Shown here in pieces: positions 49,134 to 59,616 of a DNA stretch of 64,000 bases. The DNA lies in the NCBI GenBank assembly GCA_963756545.1, contig CAVWNY010000001.1:990652-1054651 (forward strand), read 5' to 3'. This stretch comes from DATFDN01 sp963756545 (GTDB lineage: Bacteria; Pseudomonadota; Alphaproteobacteria; Acetobacterales; Acetobacteraceae). The notes under the pieces were generated by a model, which made no database searches, was not told the DNA's origin, and saw only the letters and a list, made by a program, of their open reading frames with translations. The position numbers and the translations under genes are program-made. Each line of letters opens with the position of its first letter. The first letter of the stretch is position 1.

Positions 49134-50291
49134 TCATTGGATCACGCCAAGTTGCCGAAGGCGGCCGATCGTCGCACGGTCCACTCCGCCGTCGAGGATG
49201 TTGTGCTTCGGAAGCGCGTTAGGACCAAAAAATCGTCTAAAGTTCTCAATCGTCGAGTTCTTAATCGTCGTGTCCGGAGGCGCTTTCGTTATGAGAAGCA
49301 GTTTTGGCTTGCTCCGCCGAGAGAGTTGCACGCGCTTGAGTAGATGCTTGAACTCGTAGTCGGCAGCTGGCATCGAGTAACCGATGAAGACCCAGGTCTT
49401 AGCCTCCCGCAGAAGCTCTTCAGTTCTGCTCCAGGTCGCTTGATGCATCGGGAATTCAAGCGCTTTGCGGTAGCTGAACGTTGCAAAGCGAGTACCAAGT
49501 GCATCTGCATTACAGCCTGGGCAGACAGCAGCACGTATCGGGGGCTTAGGTCGGCGGTCGATTAGCCGTTCTACAACAATCCCGTCAGATTCGCGGAAAA
49601 GTCTATTTGCAATTTGTTCAGCACTCGATGGAGGAAACCAGAAAAGCCGACTACAGGCATCGCAGTACATCCAGTTAACGGATCCGTGTGGCTTCAAAAC
49701 CGTAACCGAGTTGGCCGGAGGCCGCCCGCGTCTTAGCCTAACCGAGCCTTTTACAAACTCGGCAGCGATCGCTCCACAGCCGTAATCGACCAAATGGGCG
49801 CCTTGTTTCTCGATGATCAGCTCTTCGATGACTGTGTCCCAGTTCATACTCAGGAAGCCGACCGAGGCGGTTTGGATATTCTCCAGCAGCTCTACAACTC
49901 TGCTATATGGCTCGTCGGGTGCTTTGCGTCTCTTTCGGAAGGCGATCGAAAGCATACGGATAAGACGAACGATCAAAGCTCTTCGCACTGTCCTGAGATC
50001 GGAAGCTGAGTATTCAGTGCCAAGATTATGCCCGGTGTTAGCAGCTAGATCGATCGTGGTGAATAAATCCTCCAACTGAGGCCATTGATCTGAGGACAGA
50101 TTTATCCCGCCGCCGAAGACGTGATCGACGAATGATCTTATAGCCTCAACTAGAATCGCGCTCGGGCCGTCACTCTTTAGAGGCCTTACATCTAGGAGTT
50201 TGCGCGTGAAGCCAGTTGCGAGCGGAAGTCCAACGTTATGGGAGAAGCCGGCGCCCGCTATAACAAGATGCTCGACTGAGCCCGGCGTCAC
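49134..50291 (-). CDS. stand-alone SIR2-like protein (predicted NADase), intact
   Basis: 385 residues. A stop codon lies directly before the GTG at 50291, so this is the earliest start; it keeps the first strand VEHLVIAGAGFSHNVGLPLA with the GAGFS nucleotide motif. Further SIR2 motifs are SVGFLSMNWDTVIEELI (N-x-D) and SVTVLKPHGSVNW (catalytic-type His). A zinc site follows: MYCDACSRLFWF and AAVCPGCNADALG. Then EELLREAKTWVFIGYSMPAA-D closes the Rossmann fold. Such proteins are antiphage effectors or NADases in several defence systems; no partner gene is adjacent. The ribosome binding site is weak. It is the only undamaged defence gene in the window. Confidence 0.85.
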   Translation of the reverse strand: MTPGSVEHLVIAGAGFSHNVGLPLATGFTRKLLDVRPLKSDGPSAILVEAIRSFVDHVFGGGINLSSDQWPQLEDLFTTIDLAANTGHNLGTEYSASDLRTVRRALIVRLIRMLSIAFRKRRKAPDEPYSRVVELLENIQTASVGFLSMNWDTVIEELIIEKQGAHLVDYGCGAIAAEFVKGSVRLRRGRPPANSVTVLKPHGSVNWMYCDACSRLFWFPPSSAEQIANRLFRESDGIVVERLIDRRPKPPIRAAVCPGCNADALGTRFATFSYRKALEFPMHQATWSRTEELLREAKTWVFIGYSMPAADYEFKHLLKRVQLSRRSKPKLLLITKAPPDTTIKNSTIENFRRFFGPNALPKHNILDGGVDRATIGRLRQLGVIQ

Positions 50292-51125
50292 CTAGCGCAC
50301 TCGCATAAACAGACAGCTCATGAACCCCCACCCGATACGTAGCTACGTAGCGACATTTTGGCTGTGCCTCAGGACAGCTGGCAAGTCCCCGATGTCCGCT
50401 TCGGCATGTCCTTTGCCCGAATCAGACAGGCTGCAGCCGGCCACATCCGGCCACCGGAGCCAGTTCTAGAGAAGTCGGCTCTTGGTTGTGAGCTGGCAGG
50501 CGTGTTCTGGCAGAAGCGCTCTCGACTGCTCGGCGCTCTCGCGGCCGAATGGCCGAGGCCGAATTTGGGCGTCGTCACTCTGCAGAGCTCTCTTTTAGCA
50601 GCCGCCGTTGCTCCGACCATGCGATCGGAAACGGACGCGTCAGCCGCGGCAGACCCAGATCGGGCGGCTGCCGTCCGTCGAGTACAGCCTCGACGATATC
50701 CGGCGCGAGAGCATCTGGATGAAATTCCATATCGGTGGACGCGCTCCGCTCGCCTGCGTAATGGAAAGCACAACCTGTGGTATCCGCGACTGGCGGTCCG
50801 CTTTTGGTGGAAGCAGTCGTACGCTCGAACATCTTGAATGGGATGTTTGCGCCCATCACGGTCCTCAGCGCACCGTGTCGGTCTTCTGAAAGCGGACGTA
50901 GCATGCTGGCGAGGGGCCGACCGAGGTGGGAGTTCAATGGCCACTCGGCTCAGGTCCAATTCGCGCCACCTCAGTCCTTTACGTGCCGAGAACGGGTTTC
51001 CGAAATTCTGCCGTTCGCTAGGCTGAACCACCGAAACCGAGGGCCGGTCGAAAACCGGAACGGAGAAGGTCAGCTGACCCGGGACTGTCCTGGAAGAAGC
51101 TGCCTCACCAACGAAGGGAATAGAA
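50292..51125. other. intergenic region with dispersed repeats
   Basis: There is no supported gene in 834 bases. It holds GATGTCCGCTTC (50391), GGCGGTCCGCTTTTGG (50793) and one copy of the 83-bp repeat (50846-50930). The 5' side of the SIR2 gene and the ribosome binding site of the CoA transferase (GAAGGGAA, 51113) lie at its ends. Confidence 0.5.
50846..50930 (+). repeat. dispersed ~83-bp repeat, copy 1
   Basis: It begins near TGCGCCCATCACGGTCCTC and ends with GAAAGCGGACGTAGCATGCT and GGCCGACCGAGGTGGG. Copies 2 and 3 are at 52526-52608 and 52648-52733. Confidence 0.7.
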
Positions 51126-52322
51126 ATGAGCCAGGCACTCTCCGGCATTCGCGTCATCGATATGACCCATAATCAGGCGGGGCCCGCCTGCGCGCAGATC
51201 CTTGGATTCCTGGGTGCTGACGTGATCAAGCTGGAGGAACCGAAAGGCGGCGACGTCGCCCGCACCAACCTGCGCGACAAGCCTGACAGCGACAGCCTGT
51301 TCTTCCTGATCCTGAACGCGAACAAGCGCAGCCTGACGCTCAATCTGAAGACCGAGAACGGCAAGGAGCTGTTCCGCAAGGTCATCGCCCAATCGGACGT
51401 CCTGCTGGAGAATTTCGGCCCCGGTGCACTGGACCGGCTTGGTCTGGGCCATGAGGCGCTGGCGAAGATCAATCCGCGGCTGGTCTACGCCACGATCAAG
51501 GGCTTCGGCACCTACGGTCCCTATAGCGGCTTCAAGAGTTTCGAGCCGATCGCCCAGGCGATGGGTGGCGCGATGGCGGTGACCGGCTTCCCGGAGAACC
51601 CGCCCACCTATGTCTATCCCGCGATCGGCAATTCGGGCACCGGCATGCACATGGCGATCGGCATCCTGGCCGCGCTGCAGCAGCGCCACGCCAGCGGGAA
51701 GGGCCAGCACGTCGAAGTCTCCATGCAGGACGCCGTGGTCAACCTGGTGCGCGTCAGCCTGCGCGATCATCAGCGCTATGGCCATCCGCCGCCACGCCTC
51801 GGCAATCAGCTAGGGCGGACGGTACCGGGCACGACGTTCCATTGCGCACCGGGTGGCCCGAACGACTACGTCTATATTTTTGCCCAGCCGCAGATGTGGA
51901 AACCACTGATCGATGCGATGGGTCAGCCCTCCCTCGGCGACGATCCCCGCTTCGCCACCCCCGACGCTCGGTGGGAACACCGAGCGGCCTTGGAAGCGAT
52001 CGTGACGCATTGGACGAAGCAGCGGACGAAGCACGAGGTGATGCGGATCCTCGGCGAGGCGGGCGTACCGAGCGGGGCGTGCCAGGATACGGGCGAGTTG
52101 CTGGCCGACCCGCATCTGCGCGAGCGGGAGGTGATCGTCGATGTCGATTACCCGACGCGGGGGACGTACTAGACGGTCGGATGCCCCATAAAATTATCCA
52201 ACTCGCCAGTGGAAGTGACACGGCCACCATTGCTGGGTGAGCATTCGGGCGATGTGCTGGTAGAACTCTGTGGGCTGGACTCAGGTAGCGTGGCACGGCT
52301 GCGTGGGAGCGGGGTTATCTAG
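51126..52322 (+). pseudogene. frc: formyl-CoA transferase (CaiB/BaiF family III), in-frame amber
   Basis: MSQALSGIRVIDMTHNQAGP, QILGFLGADVIKLEEPKGGD (catalytic Asp region), ANKRSLTLNLKTENGKELFR, VLLENFGPGALDRLGLGHEA and KGQHVEVSMQDAVVNLVRVS follow the formyl-CoA transferase pattern, which moves CoA between formate and oxalate. At codon 349 TAG replaces what is usually Gln or a similar residue. The next 49 codons remain in frame and conserved (TVGCPIKLSNSPVEVTRPPL, GEHSGDVLVELCGLDSG) to a normal TAG. With the amber the product is 348 residues, lacking the final strands needed for the interlocked dimer. The clean downstream frame points to a recent mutation, a base error or readthrough. Confidence 0.85.
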
Positions 52323-52525
52323 CTAGGGATGGTTGCCTCGAGCTGGCTCTTTGGTGGACCGACGCGCGCCCATCACAGCTCCCCGATCGTCCGCTTGAGC
52401 AGGATCAAGTCAGCCTGAAACGGCTTGAGCCCGTCACCCCGCCGCAATGGCGGGCCGGTTCGGCCTTGGCGGGGAGCGGATGTAGTACGCTTGTAAGTGC
52501 GCTTAGTGGCATTGCTGGCTGCTTT

Positions 52526-52608
52526 GCGCCCATTTCAATTGTCAGCACAACGTGCTCGGCTTCCAAAAAGCTGACGTAGCATCATGGCGGGGGACCGACC
52601 GAGGTAGG
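52526..52608 (+). repeat. dispersed ~83-bp repeat, copy 2
   Basis: TGCGCCCATTTCAATTGTC start, then AAAAGCTGACGTAGCATCAT and GGACCGACCGAGGTAGG. A half copy GAAAGCGGACGTAGG follows at 52611. Confidence 0.7.
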
Positions 52609-52647
52609 TGGAAAGCGGACGTAGGAGCCTCGAGCTGCCCACGTCCG

Positions 52648-52733
52648 CCATGCGCCCATCGCGGTCGTCCGCGCACCGTCGTCGGGTTTCGGAAAGCGGA
52701 CGCCGCTATCCTGGCGGCGGCCGACCGAGATGG
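52648..52733 (+). repeat. dispersed ~83-bp repeat, copy 3
   Basis: TGCGCCCATCGCGGTCGTC start, then GGAAAGCGGACGCCGCTATC and GGCCGACCGAGATGGG. Confidence 0.7.
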
Positions 52734-52804
52734 GTGGCTTTCTGCCGGTCCGCTTTTGGAGTGGGGTGTGCTGAAACCGGACGTTCTCTTCAAGGCCGGT
52801 CGCG

Positions 52805-53313
52805 CTACTGCATGCGTTTCCAGATGACTGTGCCGATGCCGCCGCTCGAAGCTGTGGGCGTAACATACTTGAGTTCGTCCCTGCTAACGACGACCAGCTT
52901 TCGACGTTGTTCTGTCGCATTCCAATTTGGAAACGTCGCAGTTTCCACTTTGAAGGCGAGCGTTTTCTCGTTCAGGTCGACCGCGTACATGCCGAACATG
53001 GCAATACTTCTCCCGATCACGGCCTTGTTCTCCTCCGGCGTCCCATCCGCGCGGTTGTTTGAGGCAAATCTTGGGAGGTTTGATCCGATGATCGCCAGCA
53101 TGAAATTGTCGCGGCCGTCGAGGCTCAGCATCCCTTTGGCGCCAGGCCCAAACTGCTCAACTCTGTTTCCACCCTTTCCGTAACAGACGACACCAGTTTC
53201 CAGGTTCCGACAAGATCGGACGCGCTCTGCGGCGCCCCAGCAGCGCTCTGCCACGCGGGCACCTGCAATGCCAACGTGGCAAGGACCACAGTACCGATCA
53301 TCTTTTGTCGCAT
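52805..53313 (-). pseudogene. secreted lipocalin-like protein, one frameshift
   Basis: MRQKMIGTVVLATLALQVPA is a signal peptide with a likely cleavage after QSAAGA. ASDLVGTWKLVSSVTER begins the lipocalin_5 fold. One base appears lost in a G run near 53175; the next frame then gives GNRVEQFGPGAKGMLSLDGR, NKAVIGRSIAMFGMYAVDLN and RDELKYVTPTASSGGIGTVI. Its domain binds small hydrophobic molecules in relatives, though ligands are unknown. It is divergent from a LysR gene, a common regulatory pair. It would be intact with one extra G. Confidence 0.78.
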
Positions 53314-53450
53314 TTACTCCTCCTTGCGAAGCGTCCGGAGTTCCGCCGCCGGAGGCGGCAGCGAGTTCGCGCGTCCGCGTTGACCGACGGTCGACGACAC
53401 ATGTAATAAGCGGAAGTGCCTTTTTTCCTCTATCCCTATAGGCAATTCCG

Positions 53451-53790
53451 ATGGTCAGATGACCCGCAGACTGGGAGACCCGGCTTGGCAGGCGTCTCAA
53501 ACTGCGGGACCTGCACATTCTGTCCGCGGTCGTGCAGTGGGGCAGTATGGCCAAGGGCGCCGCGCATCTTGGAATGTCGCAGCCCGCGGTGTCCGAAGCA
53601 GTCGCCAATCTGGAAAGTGCTCTGGAGGTTCCACTCCTCGATCGCAGCCCCCGCGGGATCGAACCGACGGTCTACGCGCGCGCCTTGCTCAAGCGCGGGC
53701 AGGTCATCTTCGACGAACTCAAGCAGGGAATTAGGGATATCGAGTTCCTGACTGATCCCACCCGGGGCGAGGTTCGTATTGGGTGTCCGG
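53451..53790 (+). pseudogene. LysR-family regulator, truncated by ISL3
   Basis: LKLRDLHILSAVVQWGSMAK, GAAHLGMSQPAVSEAVANLE and VPLLDRSPRGIEPTVYARAL are the winged HTH of LysR proteins. The linker helix FDELKQGIRDIEFL follows. The gene ends at GEVRIGCPESGS, where an ISL3 fragment begins, so the effector domain is lost. The ATG at 53451 is followed by a stop after three codons unless one base is added. It would have governed the divergent lipocalin gene. Confidence 0.75.
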
Positions 53791-54504
53791 AGTCGGGCAG
53801 CCTCCTCATAGCGCGCCTGCCTGCGCGCGAAGGACGCTTGGCTTGCTCGCTTCGCCGCACTCAGCGGGCGCGGTGCTGGCGGCGCGGCTGCCGTGGTGGT
53901 GGTGGTCAGCCCATCAGTGATGTGCCGGGCGGTGCGGCGAACTACAGCGCCAGGCCGATCGACAAGCGCCTGCATGGCGTCCCCGAGATTACGTGGCAGG
54001 TGCCAGCGGTCCGCGACTTGAACGGCATCAGGGGCACCGTGCCGGGCGGCATAGGCGCCGGCGCGGTCGCGTGCGATGATCTCGACACCAGGATGCTGGC
54101 GCAGCCAAGCTGCGAGAGTCTCGGCTTGCCGGTCGGCAGCAGATCCACCACGGCATTCCGCTCAAGGTCGACCAGCACCGTGCCGTAGGGATGGCCGCGT
54201 CGCCAGGCGCCGCCACGGCGGCGATGTCGACCAGGCGCTCGGCAAAGGTCTGCCGCGGGCAGGCCATATTGAGACAGCGGAACCGCCGCGCCTGGACGCG
54301 CAGCATCACCGGCCCGCCCTGCCAGGCCAGGTCACCGAGGGTCCGCTCGTATCGGCTATGCACCCGCCGGGATAGGGCCGAGCAGTCCGGACAGGCCGCC
54401 GATCTTTGGCGTGGACGGGTGATAATGGTGATGCGGTCGGGGGTGGGCAGGATCTGCTGAACCAGCAGCCCCGCCGGGATCAGAGGCAAGGGGCGTTTGG
54501 GCAA
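53790..54504 (-). pseudogene. ISL3-family transposase, internally deleted and truncated
   Basis: MPKRPLPLIPAGLLVQQILP, RSAACPDCSALSRRVHSRYE and CLNMACPRQTFAERLVDIAA are the zinc-finger start of ISL3 enzymes. About 80 residues are then deleted; the catalytic part resumes with YGTVLVDLERNAVVDLLP and LRQHPGVEIIARDRA-like sequence, then GDAMQALVDRPGAVVRRTAR and FARRQARYEEAARLR. The C-terminal half is missing at the junction with LysR. Confidence 0.78.
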
Positions 54505-54546
54505 GAAGGGCCTTTCGAAGCGAGGAGGGGCGTTCTTCCTACGTGC

Positions 54547-54717
54547 TCATTCAGCTCCGAAACGGCGACCTCCGCAGCACGGGAACTGCGGGAGAACCTC
54601 GCGCGGCTCCATGTTGGGCGCCGAGTCCGCCCCCGGGAATAGCAGGGGCAGCTTGAGATGGCTGAACTCCTCGACGTAGGCGCGATAAGAGATTCGGTTG
54701 CCGAAGTCGTTACACAT
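54547..54717 (-). pseudogene. SRAP peptidase, N-terminal fragment
   Basis: MCNDFGNRISYRAYVEEFSH, then LKLPLLFPGADSAPNMEPRE is the start of a second, different SRAP subgroup with the catalytic Cys2. After NMEPRE the sequence is foreign and stops. About 50 codons remain of some 220. Confidence 0.65.
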
Positions 54718-54802
54718 GCGCGATGCCGTTCACGGTTCTTCACCGCTCCGACGATCCTGAATCACCATGCCTGCTCCAGGCGCAATATCGGCGAGATCAC
54801 CT

Positions 54803-56888
54803 TCACAGGCTTGCTTGCACGTCCTGGATGAATTCCGAAACCGGACGCACCCCAGAAATCAGCAGTCGATCCCGAGCTCGTGTGCAGGCCACGTAGAGCA
54901 AGTGGCGCTCCGTTTCGTAAACATCGTCAAGTTCGGTCTCATCAGCCACCACCTCCAAGCGCGACTGTAGCGGCAGCACGCCATCGTCACACGCCATGAC
55001 GGAAACGGCTTTGAATTCGAGCCCTTTAGCGAGATGCATCGTGCCGATCGCGATCCTGCCCGAGACTTCCTGCTCGCGTTCGGATAACTCGAACCACAGC
55101 AAGCCCGCCGCCTCGGCCGCTGCGCGGGCACGCGCCAGTTGGGGGCGTGAGCGAACGAAGACACCGATTTCCGCGGGGAGCATGCCGTCCGCTACTGCCG
55201 CCGCAATCCACGCCGAGACCGCTTGCAGCTCCGCCGCTTCGCTGCCGAATTGCTGAATGTCGGGCGGCGGCCCATTGAACACCGAGACAGTACGGTCCCG
55301 TTCGTCGGCGTTGCCCTCCACATCGCGAACCGTACTCGGGAGCAGGCGATCCGCGGCTCGGCGGAATCTGGTGACTTGTGCGGTAGTTGACGGTCAGCGT
55401 CGAAGACCGGCCGCGCACATCGACGCCAAGCTCCTTCCAGGAGAAGGGCTGCTGGAAGATGCGCTGGCCAAGGTCGCCCGCGAAGAAGAGCGCGTCGGGC
55501 GCCACCGGGGCGATTGCCGCCAGGAACCGCAGTTCCGCCACGCCAAGGTCCTGCGCCTCGTCCACCACGATGTGGGTGAACGGCTTGGCCTGGCGGCCGG
55601 CGTAGTGGGCGGCGGCCCGCGCGTAGATCTCGGGCCAGGTCGCCAGCCCGCGCTTCGCGAGTGAGGCGCGCGCGGCGGCGAACACCGGCCAAAGCCGCTC
55701 GCGCTGGCCCGCGCTCATGCGGTTCTTGCGGCCGAGCCGCGGCACTTGCGCGTAGGCCGCGATATCGGCAATCTGCCAGGCATCCATGACATGCCGCCAT
55801 TCGGAGAGCAGAAAGCGCGGCGTGAAGCCCTTGGCGCCGACCAATTCCGCAGCCTTCGCGACTGCGTCGGAAACCTGCTCGTCCGACGCCACCATAGCCC
55901 TGCGGCCGAACGCGAGCTGGTAGAGCTCATCGGCGACGCTGCGGTACGGGGCGACGGTGATCCGGCGCAGCACCGGGGAGTCCGGCCCAAGCAGCACGGC
56001 CAGCTTGCGCGCCAGCGCGTTGGCCAGGGGTTGGGAGAAGGTGGTCAGCAGCACGCGGCCGTCCGGCGCCTGGTGTGCCAAGCGAGCCGCCCTGTGCAGC
56101 GCGACGACGGTCTTGCCAGTGCCGGCCGAGCCCGAGGTCCGCGCCGGTCCGTTATAGACCCGATCGACGATGCCCTGCTGGGCGGGATGCAGGAACACCG
56201 CCCAGCGGTCCCACGGCGCATCCAGCGCCTGCGCCAGCTCCGCCTGGTTCTCCACCACACGAAAGCGGCGGAGCGCGTCGGGGTGGGTGAACGGATCGGG
56301 CGTCTCGACGGGCGCGGGCGGGCGAAAGCGCCCGGTGCCGATATATTCCAGCAGCGCCTCGGCGGCCTCGGCAGGAAGGTGGTCGGCGAGCGCCAGAAAC
56401 CCGTCCTCGGTCGCGGCCCGCACGTCTTCTACCCAGTCCGGCGGCACGCCAATGGCAAGCAGTTCGTCGGCCGGAAGGGACCGGAATAGCCGGGCCTGGG
56501 GCGCCGGTGCCGGGACGACCGGCTCGGCGGGAGAGGCGATCTCCTCCACCCGCTCCCGCACCTCGACGATCTGAATTGCACCCGTGCGGGGATGCGCCTC
56601 GATCCTGCGGCGCTCGGCCCAGCCATAGGCCTCATCGTGGTGGCCGACATAGGCCAGCAGGAAACTCGCCTCGGTCTTGTGGACGATGATTCGGAGATCG
56701 CCGCTGGCGCGTACCGACCAGAAATGCGGGTCGCGCGAACGGTCAATGCGATGGAACTTCAGCCCGGGCGCGGACGGGTCCATCTGCAGATCGAACGCCG
56801 TGGTCTTCGCCGCCTTCTGCTCCGGTGACGCGAGGCGCGCGAGTGCGGCGGTGAAGCTGTCGGCGATGCGGAATTCCACGCTCATCAC
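54803..56888 (-). pseudogene. RelE-like / UvrD-type helicase fusion, one frameshift
   Basis: The protein starts MMSVEFRIADSFTAALARLA or at the second Met. Its first 100 residues (GLKFHRIDRSRDPHFWSVRA, DLRIIVHKTEASFLLAYVGH) resemble a RelE/ParE toxin fold. The helicase follows: TSGSAGTGKTVVALHRAARL (Walker A), ITVAPYRSVADELYQ, HIVVDEAQDLGVAELRFLAA (Walker B), LFFAGDLGQRIFQ. Near 55365 an extra C changes frame; the C-terminal half is then RIAIGTMHLAKGLEFKAVSV and HLLYVACTRARDRLLISG. It is the last gene of the Res-Mod-helicase set. With one base less it would be about 690 residues and complete. Confidence 0.8.
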
Positions 56889-56895
56889 CCGGCGC

Positions 56896-58985
56896 TCATA
56901 CGGTAAACACCTTCATCACCTAGTCGCCGAAATGGTTGATCACCTTCACGGCAATGCGGCCCATGGCCGGGCGCGGGAACGGGCGGGAGGTGTCGCGGTA
57001 GAGCGTGGCCCAGGCTTCCTCGTCAATCTCGGCGCGGAGCGCGCCCTTCGGCGGGCCAGGCGGGATCCGCCTCGCGCGGGATTTGCCACTCCTCCCAGGC
57101 GGTACCGAGGGCGGTGCTAAGCTTTTCCCGCAGGGGTTCAAGCGTAGCCTGGGCCTCCTCCCACAGCACGTCGATCTCCGCGTTGTTAGCGATGGATTTC
57201 AACATGACGTGCGGCGCGCGCTCATAGACGAAGCCGTGGCGGACGTCGTTGTGCGTCGGCGTGTCGGACTGGATTTGGCCAGAGACCTGTTGCTCCTTAG
57301 CATGGCCATCACGACTGTCCGCCAGCAGGTAGTAGGGATATTTCGTTGACATGAGTTCGCGTACACGCTAGGGCAAGGGCCACGCGGGACGTATCGATGG
57401 TGATCCAGCGCCGACCCCATTGTTCGGCGACAGTCCCGGTCGTGCCGGAGCCACAGGTGGGATCGAGGACGAGATCGCCGGGGTCGGTGGTCATGAGAAG
57501 GCAGCGCTGGACGACGGTGAGGGCAGTCTGCACTACGTATAGCTTTTCACCCCCTAGCTGATTCTGTCCAAGAGTGTCTGGCCAAAGGTCAGTAAGGGAG
57601 TACGCTGGGAAGTCGTCCAAATAGCGTATGTATCCAAGATTGTTGTTGCTGCTCGCCTCGATGCGACTTGACATCAGCAGCCGGTGCATACCGCGCTGGT
57701 TAGTCTTCCACCGGACCGTTTGAGATGGACGGTAAGTCTTGCCGCCAATTTTCACAGGAAACCAGGAAGCGGCGCCCTCCCCCTTCTCTCTTCCGACACT
57801 TTGACTGGTTAGATTATCTCTGAAGTAAATCCGCCAGGTATCGGTGACCGGATTCTGGATCCCCTGCTCTCCAGGCGCTAGGCTTCTAATGCGCCCATCA
57901 ATGTGACGTGCGTTTTTATATCCGGTCCCTCCTTTTTCTCCCGGTATTTTCCGCAAAAGATAAGGGCGATATTTCAATGCGTCTTTTGAGCGTGCCGCCC
58001 AAAGAACGCGATCGAGCGTAGGACTTAGGAAATCACCGGTTGATCCACTTGTCTTACTAAAGACAATTTCCACCACAAAATTTTCGGCTCCGAAGATTTC
58101 GTCCAAGAGCATTCTTATGAGCTGAACGTTCTCGGCCCCAATTTGCACGAAGATCGACCCGCTCTCCGTCAGCAACTCCCGCGCCACCGTCAGCCGGTCC
58201 CGCAAATACGTCAGATACGAGTGGATGCCGTCCTTCCACGTATCCCGGAACGCCTTCACCTGCTCCGGCTCGCGCGACACATCCTCCCGCTTGCCGTCCT
58301 TCACGTCACGCGAGAGCGTGCTGACCTGCCAGTTGCTGTTGAACTTGATCCCATACGGCGGGTCGAAATAGATGCACTGCACCTTGCCGCGCAGCCCCTC
58401 GCGCTCGGCGAGGCTCGCCATCACCTGCAAGCTGTCGCCGAGGATCATGCGGTTCGACCAGTGCTGGTCGTGCTGATAGAACTCGAGCCGCGCCTCGGGA
58501 TCGGTCAGGCCGTTAAAGTCGGCGAACATGTCGGGCGCATCGCTCGCCGCCTCCGCCCGCGAGCGCGCTTCCTTCCGCAGCCCGTCGATGATCGCCTTCG
58601 GGTGGACCTTCTCCTGGACGTAGATGGGAGGCGGGTTGACCACGAGGTCGGACCAGTCCCGCACGTCCTTGCCGCGCCAGACAAGCCGCGCGTCGTCCAG
58701 CTCGATTTCGCCCGTCTCCTGCAACTGCGCCCGCTGCTCGTCCGTCAGCCGGATGCGCACGCCGCGCCAGATGATCTGCGGATCGAGGTCCGCATCGCGC
58801 TCCCCGATTTCGCCGCGCGGCAGCGGCCTCGCTCGCGCATAGTGCGCGGGCTTAATCGGCGCATCTTCCTCCATCCGTTGAGCGATCGACTGGAACTCCG
58901 CCGTCGGGATGTTCCGGCGCATGTCGGCATGAACCAGCACCTCGACAGGGCGTGGGCCTTTGGGGGATTTCGGCAGGCGTGGCAT
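56896..58985 (-). pseudogene. type III-like adenine DNA methyltransferase (Mod)
   Basis: MPRLPKSPKGPRPVEVLVHA starts a beta-class N6-adenine methyltransferase. Motif IV is VQCIYFDPPYGIKFNSNW and motif I is LVLDPTCGSGTTGTVAEQWG. Between them lies the specificity region. After about 57350 an extra A changes frame, and MSTKYPYYLLADSRDGHAKE and GFVYERAPHVMLKSIANNAE follow. Another change near 57065 leads to EEAWATLYRDTSRPFPRPAM and VKVINHFGD, then TAG (56920) where GAG is expected, before VMKVFTV and the real stop. It protects DNA from the linked Res. Its ATG lies 13 bases behind the Res stop. Confidence 0.85.
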
Positions 58986-58998
58986 CGGCGGCCCTCGA

Positions 58999-59614
58999 TT
59001 AGGTAAGCAGGGTGGCGGGTTGGGTCACGGAGTTGATCAGTCGCCCAAACGCTGCCTCGATCTCAAATACCTCGGTGAACTCGGCGAAGGCCCAGCGTCC
59101 GAAGCCGCCCAGATTGTTAAAACGCCGGGCACCCAGAGCTTGCGCATCGTCTCGGCCTTGAGCTGCGCGTCCGTGCGGCGAAAGCCTTTGATCTCAACCA
59201 CGAGGTTGAGCGGCTCTGGCCCTCCGTCATCGACCCGTACGATGTAGTCGGGCCAGTAGCGGCGATGCTCGGTGCCATCACGATACGGAATCTCGAACTG
59301 CATGCCCTGGTTCTTAACGTAGGCGACCACGCGCGGATGCCCTTCGGCCACGCGGGCAAACTCCGCCTCCCAGTCGCTGTCGAGCACGACGTGGTTCACA
59401 TGGCAGCGCTCTTTGCTCGTCGTGTACAGCGGCTTCGAAGTCGCGAAGTTGACGAAGCGGCTGCTCCCCGCGGCGTGTACGGATCGAGCACCGCCAGGAT
59501 TTCGCTCGGCGCGGGCGCCGCCGGCTGGCTGGCGAGGAAGATCAGCTCGGCTGCCTGGTCTGCCAGCTCGCGATAGGTGACCATCGCCGGCGTGGTGCCG
59601 CCGGTGCAGACTAG
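58999..59614 (-). pseudogene. Res subunit (BPTD_3080 type), nuclease part
   Basis: TTPAMVTYRELADQAAELIF opens the part that lies beyond the IS630. After a frame change near 59490, SSRFVNFATSKPLYTTSKER, then NHVVLDSDWEAEFARVAEGH and the nuclease motif RRYWPDYIVRVDD with PLNLVVEIKGFRR follow. PD and ExK form the cleavage centre. Another shift near 59128 precedes GRWAFAEFTEVFEIEAAFGR and the stop at 58999. It belongs to the gene begun at 63131. Confidence 0.82.
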
Positions 59615-59616
59615 TA

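Larger units (their letters stand above)
52323..52804. other. intergenic region with two repeat copies
   Basis: Repeat copies 2 and 3 fill much of this stretch; GGTCCGCTTTTGGAG follows at 52757. No gene is supported. Confidence 0.55.
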
